A stretch of DNA of 64,000 bases from Winogradskyella sp. KYW1333 (GCF_003335675.1 NZ_QPHL01000016.1:186001-250000), one strand, 5' to 3'. Counted from the stretch's first letter, positions 38,824 through 47,377 are shown. The notes: generated from the letters alone by a model not told the origin. Program-made: numbers and translations.

Positions 38824-39606
38824 ATGAAAAATCATTATTTAGTAATTTCAATCATATCAATTATTTTTATTACTTCTTGTGCATCAAGAAAGAACCTTGT
38901 CTACTTTCAAGACGAACCATTAGAAGCTGGTTTACTCGTCTCTGAACCTGAACAACTGGTTTATAAACCAGATGATATTTTAACTATTAATGTGTCAGCA
39001 CTCGATCCTGATACAGTAAGACCCTTTAACTTACCTGTAGTTGCTAACAACACCAATGTTGGACTTAATGCACAGGCACAACTACAAGTTCAATCTTATT
39101 TAGTTGATTACGACGGTAATATTCAATTTCCGGTTTTGGGTGCTTTAAAGGTTGAAGGTTTAACTAGAACTGAGCTAACTTCACTATTAACCGAAAAAAT
39201 TAGTGCTTATGCTAATGATCCTATTGTTAATGTTAGACTTGCAAACTTTACAATTACAATTATAGGTGAAGTTTCTAGACCAGGTACATTTACAATTCAG
39301 GATGAAAGAATTACCTTATTAGAAGCATTAGGTATGGCAAATGATTTGACAATCTACGGGGCAAGAAAAAATGTTCTAATTATTAGAGAAGTTGAAGGAA
39401 AAAAGAAATTCGCTACAATTGATCTAACGTCAATAAATACGGTGAACTCTCCTGTTTATTATTTACAACAAAATGATGTAATTTATGTTGAACCAAATCG
39501 AGCCCGAATAAGATCTTCTAACTATAATCAAAACAATAATGTTTTGATTGCAGCAATCGGAACGTTAACTACAATTGTTGCTATTTATTTAGCAAATTCG
39601 AACTAG
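38824..39606 (+). CDS. Polysaccharide export outer-membrane lipoprotein (Wza-like)
   Basis: A 260-residue protein. A lipoprotein signal ends at Cys19 (ITSC). The polysaccharide export domain follows (about 45-150, YKPDDILTINVSAL, YDGNIQFPVLGALKV), then one SLBB domain (about 155-225, ITIIGEVSRPGTF, LTIYGARKNV), and a C-terminal hydrophobic helix (about 240-258) that could form the outer-membrane part of the pore. It is the export channel partner of the Wzc-like protein 69 nt downstream. Confidence 0.92.
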   Translation: MKNHYLVISIISIIFITSCASRKNLVYFQDEPLEAGLLVSEPEQLVYKPDDILTINVSALDPDTVRPFNLPVVANNTNVGLNAQAQLQVQSYLVDYDGNIQFPVLGALKVEGLTRTELTSLLTEKISAYANDPIVNVRLANFTITIIGEVSRPGTFTIQDERITLLEALGMANDLTIYGARKNVLIIREVEGKKKFATIDLTSINTVNSPVYYLQQNDVIYVEPNRARIRSSNYNQNNNVLIAAIGTLTTIVAIYLANSN

Positions 39607-39674
39607 TATTTAAACTGATAGATAAGATCTCCTTAATATAGTATAATAATAAAAGGAATATAATTTAAAACTTT

Positions 39675-42032
39675 ATGAAATCTAAATCAGTAAGAAAAGA
39701 AATTTCTGAGATATTACAACTATATATATCATACTGGAAATGGATATTATTTTGTGTAATAATTGCAATTTTATTGGGTTTTACTTATTTAAGATATGCA
39801 ACCTATGAGTATAGTGCAACAGCAACTATAAAATTACAGGAAGAAGATCAGGCTGCAAAATTACCAAGTTTAGAAGATGTTACCAAATCAGGTTTTTTCT
39901 CCCAAGGTTCAGACAAAATAAAGGATGAAATAAAAATAATTCAGTCTAGAACGTTAGCAGAAAACGTTATCAAAGCTTTAAACTTAAATATTAGTTATTT
40001 TACAGCAGGTAAAATAAAAACAAACGAAATTTATAAATATCCACCAGTAAAAATTAATTTTTTTGAAAGTGATTCATTAATTTATACTGTCAATAAAGCA
40101 ATCTATATTAGAATAATATCAGATTCAGAATTTTTATTGTTTAAAGATGACGGAAAATCTCTTTATGATAAAGATGATTCTGAAGGCAAACTCCATACTT
40201 TTGGTGATAAAATTGATTCAGATTTTGGAGGTTATGTCTTACTTCCAAATTTTGAAACTGGTAAGGCGAAAAAAATGGATCTTAAGATAACAATTCGTCC
40301 TTTAAATAAATTAGTACCTGTATACAATAAATCGGTCACTATCGCAGTTGAAAAAGGATCAAGTGTGATCAAATTAGATGTAAAACAAACAGTTGCTCAG
40401 AAGGCGGTAGACTATTTAAATCAACTTATTAAAGAATACAATAAAGATGTGCTACTTGACAAAGAAGAAATCGTCAAAGTTACCTCTGATTTTATAAATA
40501 AACGGCTCGAACAAGTATCTGAGGAATTGGGTGAAGTTGAATCAAATGCCGAACTTATACAACAACAAAACAATCTTACTGCGTTAGGAGCACAAACAGA
40601 TTTGAATTTACAAACTAGAAAACAACTTGATAACCAGATTGCTACGACATCTACAAATATTCAAATGATTTCTTATTTACAAGATGAAATCGTTGACGAA
40701 AATAAAATAAGCGATTTATTGCCAGCCAATATTGGTATTGGTGATGCTAGTACGGCTCAGATTATAAAAAGCCATAATGAGCTTGTTGCCCAGCGAGATA
40801 GAATTTTAAAAAATGCTGATGAAAAAAATCCGGTTGTTATCTCATTGAACAATCAAATAAATACATTAAAAACAAACCTTCAAAACTCATTAGAGAGTAT
40901 AAAGGAAACATCTAAACTTACACTTAAAAATTTAAATAATGAAAGTAGACGTGTTAGTGGTCAATTATACTCAGCACCTACAAAAGAAAGGAAATTTAGA
41001 TCAATTCAGAGGCAAAAAGACATTAAAGAATCGTTATTTCTATATCTATTAGAAAAACGAGAAGAATCAGCAATTCGATTAGGAATGTATTCTCCTAACG
41101 CCAAAATTGTTGATGAGGCTTTTTCTTCATTTAAACCAGTCTCACCAACTGCTGTTATTATTTATTTGGCATCTATAATATTTGGTTTAATAATTCCTAT
41201 TGGAATTATATTTATTATCGATTTGCTGGACAACAAGATATATAGTAAGGATGATTTAACTAATATTCTCGATATTCCATATTTAGGTGATATCCCTAAA
41301 ACTTCGAAAAAAGTAAAGCTGATAAAAAAGGTTGATTATTCATCAAAAGCAGAATCTTTTAGAATAATCCGATCCAATATAGATTTTTTATTAAAAACTG
41401 TCGATAATAGAGCCAAGAAACTTTTCGTGACATCAACTAAAGCTCAAGAAGGCAAATCACATACCACTACAAATTTGGCTAGTTCCATTTCATTTTCAAA
41501 GAAGAAAGTTCTATTAATTGAGATGGATATTAGAGTGCCTAAAATACTTAAGTATTTAGGAATTAAAGATAAGCATGAAAAAGGATTGTCAGATTATATT
41601 ATTGATAATTCTCTTACACCTGGCCAAGTAATAATTAATCACCCACAAAATCACTTTTTTGATATTTTACCATCGGGAACAATTCCACCAAACCCTTCAG
41701 AGCTACTCATGAGTAAAAGAGTTGCAGAAATCATTGCCTATGCTGAGAAAAAATACGATTATATCGTTGTGGATACCTCTGCTGTAGGTTTAGTAAGTGA
41801 TACACTTTTAATTTCAGAATTTGCTGATATGTTTATTTATGTTGTAAGTGCTGATAACGTGGATAAAAGACAGCTTGTTAATGTTGCGCAACCTCTTTAT
41901 GACAAAAATCGATTGCCAAATTTGGTGCTACTTTTAAATGGAGTAAAGAAAGGTAAAAAAGGTTACGGATATGGATATGGCTATGGATACGGAAGTTCAC
42001 CGACCAAAAAGAAAAAGTGGTATCGCTTTTGA
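39675..42032 (+). CDS. Polysaccharide co-polymerase / BY-kinase (Wzc-like)
   Basis: A 785-residue protein. A Wzz domain has its first membrane helix at about 20-38 and its second at about 490-512, with a long coiled-coil periplasmic part in between. The cytoplasmic tyrosine autokinase (about 560-760) has a Walker A variant KAQEGKSHTTT and Walker A' LLIEMDIRVPK. The tail GYGYGYGYGYG before SSPTKKKKWYRF is the autophosphorylated tyrosine cluster. It sets polymer length and connects synthesis to the Wza pore. It ends the capsule locus and converges on putA with 25 nt between the stops. Confidence 0.92.
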   Translation: MKSKSVRKEISEILQLYISYWKWILFCVIIAILLGFTYLRYATYEYSATATIKLQEEDQAAKLPSLEDVTKSGFFSQGSDKIKDEIKIIQSRTLAENVIKALNLNISYFTAGKIKTNEIYKYPPVKINFFESDSLIYTVNKAIYIRIISDSEFLLFKDDGKSLYDKDDSEGKLHTFGDKIDSDFGGYVLLPNFETGKAKKMDLKITIRPLNKLVPVYNKSVTIAVEKGSSVIKLDVKQTVAQKAVDYLNQLIKEYNKDVLLDKEEIVKVTSDFINKRLEQVSEELGEVESNAELIQQQNNLTALGAQTDLNLQTRKQLDNQIATTSTNIQMISYLQDEIVDENKISDLLPANIGIGDASTAQIIKSHNELVAQRDRILKNADEKNPVVISLNNQINTLKTNLQNSLESIKETSKLTLKNLNNESRRVSGQLYSAPTKERKFRSIQRQKDIKESLFLYLLEKREESAIRLGMYSPNAKIVDEAFSSFKPVSPTAVIIYLASIIFGLIIPIGIIFIIDLLDNKIYSKDDLTNILDIPYLGDIPKTSKKVKLIKKVDYSSKAESFRIIRSNIDFLLKTVDNRAKKLFVTSTKAQEGKSHTTTNLASSISFSKKKVLLIEMDIRVPKILKYLGIKDKHEKGLSDYIIDNSLTPGQVIINHPQNHFFDILPSGTIPPNPSELLMSKRVAEIIAYAEKKYDYIVVDTSAVGLVSDTLLISEFADMFIYVVSADNVDKRQLVNVAQPLYDKNRLPNLVLLLNGVKKGKKGYGYGYGYGYGSSPTKKKKWYRF

Positions 42033-42057
42033 AAAAATTAATATTATTAAAATTAAT

Positions 42058-43230
42058 TTAGATTTTCCTTCTTTTCCTCTCCGTTTTTAAAAGTTCTAAC
42101 TCTCTGTTGGTTTGCCCAGCAACAGAAGTATTTTCCTCAGCCCTTCTGATAAGGTAAGGCATTACGTCTTTTACTGGTCCAAAAGGAATATACTTCGCTA
42201 CATTATAACCTTGTGATGCTAGATTAAAACTTATATGATCACTCATACCATATAATTGCCCAAACCATACATTGTTATCATTTTTATCAATGCTATAGTT
42301 TTCCATTAACTCCATAGCCAAATAGCTACTCTCCTCATTATGCGTTCCAATAAAAATTGATATGTCCCAAAGATTATTTAAAATATAAGTCAAGGTATTA
42401 TCAAAAATTTCATCTGTTGCATTCTTATTTTCACAAATTGGTGATTTGTAACCAAACTCCTCTGCCCTATTCCTTTCCTTTTCCATATATGCACCACGGA
42501 CAATTTTCATTCCTATTTTAAAGCCTTCTGATTTAGCCCTCTCGTGCAAGGATTTTAAATAGTCTAGCCTATCCCATCGATAACATTGTAAAGTATTATA
42601 AACTATCGCTCTATCCTTGTTATATAGACGCATCATTTCTTCAACGAGCTCATCTGCTGCGTCTTGCATCCAACTTTCTTCTGCATCAATTAACACTTCA
42701 ACATCTTTTTCCTTTGCAAATGCACAAACTGCTTTGAATCTCTCAACAATTCTATTCCATTCTTCTTTTTCAGTATCAGTGAGCTGTTTACCTTCAGTTA
42801 TTTTTTGATATAACTTAAATCTTCCAAAGCCTGTGGGCTTAAATACAACTATAGGAATAGCTTCACGTTCATCACAAAACTGTACAATTTTTAATATCTT
42901 TTTTACAGCATTATCAAACTGTTCTTCAGTTTCTTTTCCTTCAACCGAATAGTCTAAAACTGAACTTACGCCCTTTGCGTACAAATTATCAATAACAGGC
43001 AAACAATCTTCTTCATTAACACCACCACAGAAGTGATCAAACACAGTAGATCTTATTAATCCTTCGACTGGCAAATTTGCTTTTAACGCAAAATTAGTTG
43101 CCGCAGTACCTATTTTCACCAACGGTTGTGAAGAAATCATTTTAAACAAAAAATAGGCACGTTCTAATTCAGAATCTGATTTTAAAACAAATGCAGTTTC
43201 TGTATTTTCAAATAATGTACGATCTTTCAT
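42058..43230 (-). CDS. putA: Proline dehydrogenase
   Basis: A 390-residue single-domain proline dehydrogenase. It oxidises proline to pyrroline-5-carboxylate using FAD. Conserved parts include FDHFCGGVNEEDC, MKIVRGAYMEKER, GTHNEES and the C-terminal substrate-binding YLIRRAEENTS motif. It lacks the aldehyde dehydrogenase half of the large E. coli PutA, so a separate P5C dehydrogenase is needed, and none is in view. It is divergent from aroB with about 97 nt between starts, and has a TAnnTTTG box 23 nt upstream. Confidence 0.92.
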   Translation of the reverse strand: MKDRTLFENTETAFVLKSDSELERAYFLFKMISSQPLVKIGTAATNFALKANLPVEGLIRSTVFDHFCGGVNEEDCLPVIDNLYAKGVSSVLDYSVEGKETEEQFDNAVKKILKIVQFCDEREAIPIVVFKPTGFGRFKLYQKITEGKQLTDTEKEEWNRIVERFKAVCAFAKEKDVEVLIDAEESWMQDAADELVEEMMRLYNKDRAIVYNTLQCYRWDRLDYLKSLHERAKSEGFKIGMKIVRGAYMEKERNRAEEFGYKSPICENKNATDEIFDNTLTYILNNLWDISIFIGTHNEESSYLAMELMENYSIDKNDNNVWFGQLYGMSDHISFNLASQGYNVAKYIPFGPVKDVMPYLIRRAEENTSVAGQTNRELELLKTERKRRKI

Positions 43231-43252
43231 TTGTTTCTAGAGTATATTATTA

Positions 43253-43260
43253 CAAATATA
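43253..43260 (-). promoter_or_regulatory. Candidate -7 promoter box for proline dehydrogenase
   Basis: TATATTTG on the minus strand matches TAnnTTTG and lies 23 nt before the putA start in the putA-aroB intergenic space. No -33 TTG seen. Confidence 0.4.
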
Positions 43261-43327
43261 TTTATAATAGCATTAATTTTTTCTAAAATCTGAGTATTTT
43301 CGCAACCTCAAATTGATACTTTTCAAA

Positions 43328-44401
43328 ATGAAATCTATCCCGACTAAAAGTGCAGTTGTTTATTTTAATTCTGATGTATATATAGAGTTAAATAGGCACA
43401 TTAAAAATACTAATCCGTCAAGTATTTTTATTCTTGTTGACACCAATACTCACAACTATTGTCTACCACAAGTTCTATCAAAATTAGAGTCAAATAATAT
43501 TGTAGTAGAAGTTATGGAAATACCCGAAGGAGAGGAGCATAAAACAATTGATATTTGTACAGGTGTGTGGGAAGCACTCTCTGAATACAATGCTGACCGT
43601 AAAAGTTTAATGATCAATTTGGGAGGTGGTGTTGTTACTGATTTAGGCGGATTTGTTGCGAGTACCTATATGAGAGGCATTGATTATATAAATGTGCCTA
43701 CTTCCCTATTAGCTATGGTTGATGCATCAGTTGGTGGTAAAACAGGTGTGGATTTAGGTTCTCTTAAAAATCAGATTGGTGTTATTAGTGAAGGAAGTAT
43801 GGTATTAATTGACACTTCGTTCCTAGATACACTACCCCAAAATCATATGATTTCTGGTTATGCGGAAATGATTAAACATGGTTTAATCACAGATAAGAAC
43901 TATTGGGATACTTTGACCCAACTTGAAAAATTAGATATATCAGATTTAGATCAGCTCATATACGATTCAGTGGTTATTAAGAATAATATAGTCTCTGAGG
44001 ATCCTACAGAAAAAGGATTGAGAAAAATATTAAATTTTGGACATACCTTAGGCCATGCAATAGAAAGTTATTTCTTGCAAAATGCTGATAAAACCCCATT
44101 ACTGCATGGCGAGGCAATTGCCATAGGCATGCTACTAGAAACTTACCTATCTACTATAGTTTGTGGAATGTCTTTAGATGAGCTGGCTAATATAACTGAA
44201 GGTATATTAAAATCATTTCAGAAGGTTAAAATAAACCATCAAGATCTGGAAGTTATCATTAGGTTGTTAAAGCATGACAAAAAGAATAGTCATGGTAAAG
44301 TTAAGTTTGTATTACTTAATGCCATTGGCAAACCAACAATAGATTGCGAGGTAAGTAATGATCTTATTTTTGAAGCATTCGATTATTATAACAATCTATA
44401 A
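43328..44401 (+). CDS. aroB: 3-dehydroquinate synthase
   Basis: Starting at the ATG at 43328 (MKSIPTKSAVVYF) rather than the TTG five codons upstream, the protein has 357 residues. It converts DAHP to 3-dehydroquinate in the shikimate pathway, using NAD and a divalent metal. The NAD-binding NLGGGVVTDLGGFVAS, the DASVGGKTGVDL segment and metal-ligand regions GYAEMIKHGLI and FGHTLGHAIE are all present. It converges on the DinB pseudogene with its stop overlapping the pseudogene end. Confidence 0.94.
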   Translation: MKSIPTKSAVVYFNSDVYIELNRHIKNTNPSSIFILVDTNTHNYCLPQVLSKLESNNIVVEVMEIPEGEEHKTIDICTGVWEALSEYNADRKSLMINLGGGVVTDLGGFVASTYMRGIDYINVPTSLLAMVDASVGGKTGVDLGSLKNQIGVISEGSMVLIDTSFLDTLPQNHMISGYAEMIKHGLITDKNYWDTLTQLEKLDISDLDQLIYDSVVIKNNIVSEDPTEKGLRKILNFGHTLGHAIESYFLQNADKTPLLHGEAIAIGMLLETYLSTIVCGMSLDELANITEGILKSFQKVKINHQDLEVIIRLLKHDKKNSHGKVKFVLLNAIGKPTIDCEVSNDLIFEAFDYYNNL

Positions 44402-44908
44402 ATATCGCTCTCTAATAATTGAAATATGGTGGTTTTCATGTCCTATAATTATATAACCAATTGCTCTAGCAGAAATGTTTGAACCGCTAGCCTCACCTAT
44501 TAACTCCAATTATACAGACCTTAAATTTGAATAAAGTGTAATCGTACTATTACGGACAGTCTTAATATTCATCAATTAAGCTATACGTATATTTTTTATT
44601 GGTGTCAACACTAATAAAAAATTCATCTTGATCGAATCCTGCCATTGGAGTTTAATCCTTTCTAAAGATTCTTAATGCTCGATAACTAAAAATTAATTCT
44701 ACATCTATGATATGGAGCAAAATATCCAATATACTCCACTTATTTTCTACATATGTAACAAATGCTTCTCTTGCCAAATGGATCCAAAGAACTCTGCAAA
44801 AGAAATTAAGTTTTTTTGTCCATTAACAATATCCCAGGCAGATATTTTATCTTTGTATTGTTTATAATGTGGGTTATATTCTTAAGTATTTAAGAAATTC
44901 TCATTCAT
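44397..44908 (-). pseudogene. Decayed DinB-family (DinB_2) gene
   Basis: No open frame exists, but joining minus-strand frames recovers a DinB-like protein. It begins MNENFLNT, stop, EYNPHYKQYKDK, then GSIWQEKHLLHM (44908 to about 44753). It continues in a shifted frame as VENKWSILDILLHIIDVE (44748 on), SYRALRI, stop, then TPMAGFDQDEFF and ending SLIDEY, stop. A last shifted frame gives IKTVRNSTITLY, stop, LELIGEASGSN and GHENHHISIIRERYL. The metal-binding His set (LLHIID, GHENHH) can still be seen. At least two frameshifts and three in-frame stops are present, so the gene is dead. The ancestral enzyme class is metal-dependent, of uncertain substrate. Confidence 0.87.
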
Positions 44909-44916
44909 AGCTTTAA

Positions 44917-44949
44917 ATAAAAAAAACCCTCAGTGAAAGTAACTAAGGG
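44917..44949 (-). terminator. Rho-independent terminator after the Lrp/AsnC gene
   Basis: On the minus strand, an 8-bp stem CCCTTAGT/ACTGAGGG (one G-U pair) with a 7-nt loop is followed by eight T. It lies 24 nt past the stop of the Lrp-type regulator and directly before the DinB pseudogene. Confidence 0.88.
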
Positions 44950-44972
44950 CTTCTTTTGATTCAACTTATTTA

Positions 44973-45452
44973 TTATAACTCATTAAAAATTGTGTGCATC
45001 AATCGTTTTTTATCATTGATACTTTCTTCTAATGAGATCATTGTTTCTGTTCTATAAACGCCATCAATATCATCTAGCATGAAAATAATTTCTTTTGCAT
45101 GCATTGTATCTTTAGCTCTGATTTTACAGAAAATATTAAACTTTCCTGTTGTTATATGGGCAACAGTAACATATGGAATACTCTCTATTCGTTCTAAAAC
45201 AAATTTTGTTTGTGACGTATTCTGTAAAAATACACCTACATATGCAATAAAAGAGTAACCAAGCTTTTTATAATCTAAAGTTAGTGACGAACCCTTAATA
45301 ATCCCTGCTTCCTCCATTTTCTTTACTCTGACATGAACAGTACCCGCCGAAATCAATAATTTTTTCGCGATATCCGTAAATGGGATACGAGTATTATCAA
45401 TTAACATATCGAGGATTTGGTGGTCTATTTCATCTAACTTAAACTTTGCCAT
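44973..45452 (-). CDS. Lrp/AsnC-family transcriptional regulator
   Basis: A 159-residue protein of normal family size. The N-terminal winged helix-turn-helix (about 5-55) reads LDEIDHQILDMLIDNTRIPFTDIAKKL and SAGTVHVRVKKMEEAGII. The C-terminal RAM ligand-binding domain (about 65-145) includes AYVGVFLQN and MISLEESI. Members respond to amino acids or other small metabolites and form octamers. The target genes are unknown. It ends in a strong terminator and has a TAnnTTTG box just upstream. Confidence 0.92.
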   Translation of the reverse strand: MAKFKLDEIDHQILDMLIDNTRIPFTDIAKKLLISAGTVHVRVKKMEEAGIIKGSSLTLDYKKLGYSFIAYVGVFLQNTSQTKFVLERIESIPYVTVAHITTGKFNIFCKIRAKDTMHAKEIIFMLDDIDGVYRTETMISLEESINDKKRLMHTIFNEL

Positions 45453-45477
45453 AATTATATATTTTTTAAACTATATG

Positions 45478-45485
45478 CAAAAATA
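45478..45485 (-). promoter_or_regulatory. Candidate -7 promoter box for the Lrp/AsnC gene
   Basis: TATTTTTG on the minus strand, 26 nt before the start at 45452, with a TTTG about 15 nt further upstream that could serve as a -33 element at short spacing. Confidence 0.4.
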
Positions 45486-45526
45486 AAGCATTTTCATTAA
45501 CAAATAACCATTAAAAGTGAATTATT

Positions 45527-46672
45527 TTAAGGTTTTAGTGCTGTTTTAGCATTTTTTATTAGAACGAAATCGATTTCGCGAGCAACTTCCAACGGAATTT
45601 TATCAACAGATTTTATGATTTCCCCTTCGGCATCATATTCCTTATGACCAAAATATTCATCCAGATTTGAAATGACTTCAATTTTAGGTTTAAATATTAA
45701 TTTCTCATTATTCAAGACCTCTTCATATTGAATAGCTATATCAACTATCATTTCGTCTTCAGGAATAATTTTAGCATTTCTAATTATTATATCATAAAAT
45801 GATTTTGTGTTTTCTGGAATTTTAAAATAATCTTTAGCGTTCAAAATATTGATTCCGTTAGCGATAACAGATAGGCCTGTTAATAAAGAAATAAATACTG
45901 ATTCACGAATTTCCTCACGATTGTAATCATTATTTATATGTCCAGCTTCGTAAAGGACAGTTGGAATCCCTAAACTTTGAAACGTATCACCAACACAGTT
46001 AAGATCAAATCTATCATCATACCTTGCAATAGATTCTGGTATTAAATCTTGAAGAGCTTCATTTATGCTAGAAATTATAGACATCGCCTTTTCTCTATTA
46101 ACCGTAATTGAACGTTTTTCATCCTGAGATGGGGAAAGAAATGACATTGAAGCTGATTTGCCTGTATCACCAACTCCATAAATTGTGCGTTGCCCATGTA
46201 AATTAAGACAATAATCAGGCCTAAAATCATTAAATACGCTTCTTAACACCTTACTTTCAGGTTGAGATAATTCTTGGGCATCTCTATTTAAATCAACCTT
46301 ATTTGCATTTAATCTTGTATAGTACTGAGAACCATCTGGGTTTAAAATAGGAATAATGTATAGTGTACAATTATCAAGTATGTTTTTTGACAACTCATTA
46401 TTAGACTCAAATAAATTCAAACAGTCAAATAATGCCTTGGTGGTTGTGGATTCATTACCATGCATTTGAGACCACATTAATATCTTGATTGATCCATGAC
46501 CAACTTTCATCCCATAAATTGGTCTGTTTTCAACCGAATTACCAATTACCTCAACCTTAATTTTTTTTAATTTTTTAAAACACTTTTCAATGTCTTTGTT
46601 AGTTATATATCGACCAAAAAGAAGAGGTTCTTTTATACTAGAATAATCCCTTAAAATTCGTTTTATATTCAT
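45527..46672 (-). CDS. M14-family zinc carboxypeptidase
   Basis: A 381-residue protein with the M14 zinc site: His71 and Glu74 (MHGNEST) and His159 (LNLHGQ), substrate-binding Arg130 (DLNRD) and catalytic Glu242 (LYEAGH). No signal peptide or membrane segment is visible at the N-terminus (MNIKRILRDY), so it would act in the cytoplasm on small peptides or a peptide-like metabolite. It is divergent from an XRE regulator, and a palindrome TTTACATTTGTAAA lies 40 nt before its start, so regulation by that protein is likely. Confidence 0.86.
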   Translation of the reverse strand: MNIKRILRDYSSIKEPLLFGRYITNKDIEKCFKKLKKIKVEVIGNSVENRPIYGMKVGHGSIKILMWSQMHGNESTTTKALFDCLNLFESNNELSKNILDNCTLYIIPILNPDGSQYYTRLNANKVDLNRDAQELSQPESKVLRSVFNDFRPDYCLNLHGQRTIYGVGDTGKSASMSFLSPSQDEKRSITVNREKAMSIISSINEALQDLIPESIARYDDRFDLNCVGDTFQSLGIPTVLYEAGHINNDYNREEIRESVFISLLTGLSVIANGINILNAKDYFKIPENTKSFYDIIIRNAKIIPEDEMIVDIAIQYEEVLNNEKLIFKPKIEVISNLDEYFGHKEYDAEGEIIKSVDKIPLEVAREIDFVLIKNAKTALKP

Positions 46673-46691
46673 TTGTTTATTTAAGCAATAA

Positions 46692-46699
46692 CAAATGTA
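46692..46699 (-). promoter_or_regulatory. Candidate -7 promoter box for the M14 peptidase gene
   Basis: TACATTTG on the minus strand fits TAnnTTTG and ends 20 nt before the start at 46672. Operator-like site A (46712-46725) lies just upstream of it, in the -20 to -35 zone, where a bound repressor would block RNA polymerase. Confidence 0.42.
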
Positions 46700-46711
46700 A
46701 TCTTTTAATAT

Positions 46712-46725
46712 TTTACATTTGTAAA
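46712..46725. promoter_or_regulatory. Operator-like palindrome A (TTTACA-TT-TGTAAA)
   Basis: A perfect 6-bp inverted repeat with a 2-bp spacer, placed between the M14 peptidase and XRE genes and close to the peptidase promoter box. The same half site recurs at three more places up to the XRE start. Confidence 0.55.
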
Positions 46726-46887
46726 CTATATATTTATACTACATTTTACAATTCTATACAAAAAACCAGAGCATTTCTAATTTTAGACTATAATGCATTG
46801 AAAATAATTCAAAGTGTTAATATTTATTATTATAAAATATTATATATCAGTATATTATATTTATAAAATGAAGTATTTATTTAAGTA

Positions 46888-46904
46888 ATTTACAATATGT
46901 AAAT
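46888..46904. promoter_or_regulatory. Operator-like palindrome B (ATTTACA-ATA-TGTAAAT)
   Basis: A perfect 7-bp inverted repeat with a 3-bp spacer, sharing the TTTACA/TGTAAA half sites of site A, 71 nt before the XRE start codon. Confidence 0.5.
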
Positions 46905-46932
46905 AATTAATTACAGAAACACTATACAATTG

Positions 46933-46946
46933 TTTACATTTGTAAC
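46933..46946. promoter_or_regulatory. Operator-like site C overlapping the XRE promoter box
   Basis: TTTACA-TT-TGTAAC is an imperfect copy of site A (5 of 6 positions pair). It contains TACATTTG (46935-46942), a TAnnTTTG -7 box 33 nt before the XRE start, so binding here would repress that gene directly. Confidence 0.5.
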
Positions 46947-46965
46947 GTTATAATAGTGACAAACC

Positions 46966-46985
46966 TTGTTTACAATGATAAACAA
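46966..46985. promoter_or_regulatory. Operator-like inverted repeat D across the XRE start codon
   Basis: TTGTTTA and TAAACAA form a perfect 7-bp inverted repeat with a 6-bp spacer (CAATGA) that contains the ATG at 46975. It could be a fourth operator or an mRNA hairpin that hides the start. Confidence 0.45.
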
Positions 46986-47343
46986 TAGAGAATTTACAAA
47001 TAGATTACAAAGAATCATTGATTTCCATGACGAAACAGCATCAAGTTTTGCTGAGAAAATTGGAGTTCAAAGATCGAGCATATCACATATTCTTTCTGGC
47101 AGAAATAAACCAAGTTTAGACTTTGTCATGAAAGTACTGCACACCTATCCAGATGTCGAGCTTTATTGGTTATTAAATGGAAAGGGAAATTTTCCAAAAA
47201 ACAATAGTAAAGATGTTCCTAAAATAGTTAATGATGAAACCAGTAATGGAAAAACTGCACAAGTTGACACAAATCTTGATCAAGGAATTGAGAAAATAGT
47301 TATTTTTTACAAGGATGGCACTTTCAAAAGTTACAATCCTTAA
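46975..47343 (+). CDS. XRE-family helix-turn-helix transcriptional regulator
   Basis: From the ATG at 46975 (a TTG three codons upstream is less likely) the protein has 122 residues. An N-terminal HTH domain (about 5-65) reads FAEKIGVQRSSISHILSGRNKPSLDFVMKVL, followed by VELYWLLNGKGNF, typical of phage-repressor-like regulators common in Bacteroidota. The tail (about 75-122) is polar and ends in KIVIFYKDGTFKSYNP, possibly an oligomerisation part. Four palindromic sites lie upstream, one on its own promoter box and one on its start codon, so autorepression is likely; the divergent M14 peptidase gene is the obvious second target. Confidence 0.85.
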   Translation: MINNREFTNRLQRIIDFHDETASSFAEKIGVQRSSISHILSGRNKPSLDFVMKVLHTYPDVELYWLLNGKGNFPKNNSKDVPKIVNDETSNGKTAQVDTNLDQGIEKIVIFYKDGTFKSYNP

Positions 47344-47361
47344 TTTACAATGCTGATTTAG

Positions 47362-47369
47362 TATTTTTG
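47362..47369 (+). promoter_or_regulatory. Candidate -7 promoter box for the lipoprotein gene
   Basis: TATTTTTG fits TAnnTTTG, only 8 nt before the ATG at 47378, implying a nearly leaderless message if used. A TTTACAA half site like those of the XRE operators lies just upstream (47344-47350). Confidence 0.3.
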
Positions 47370-47377
47370 TAATTAAG

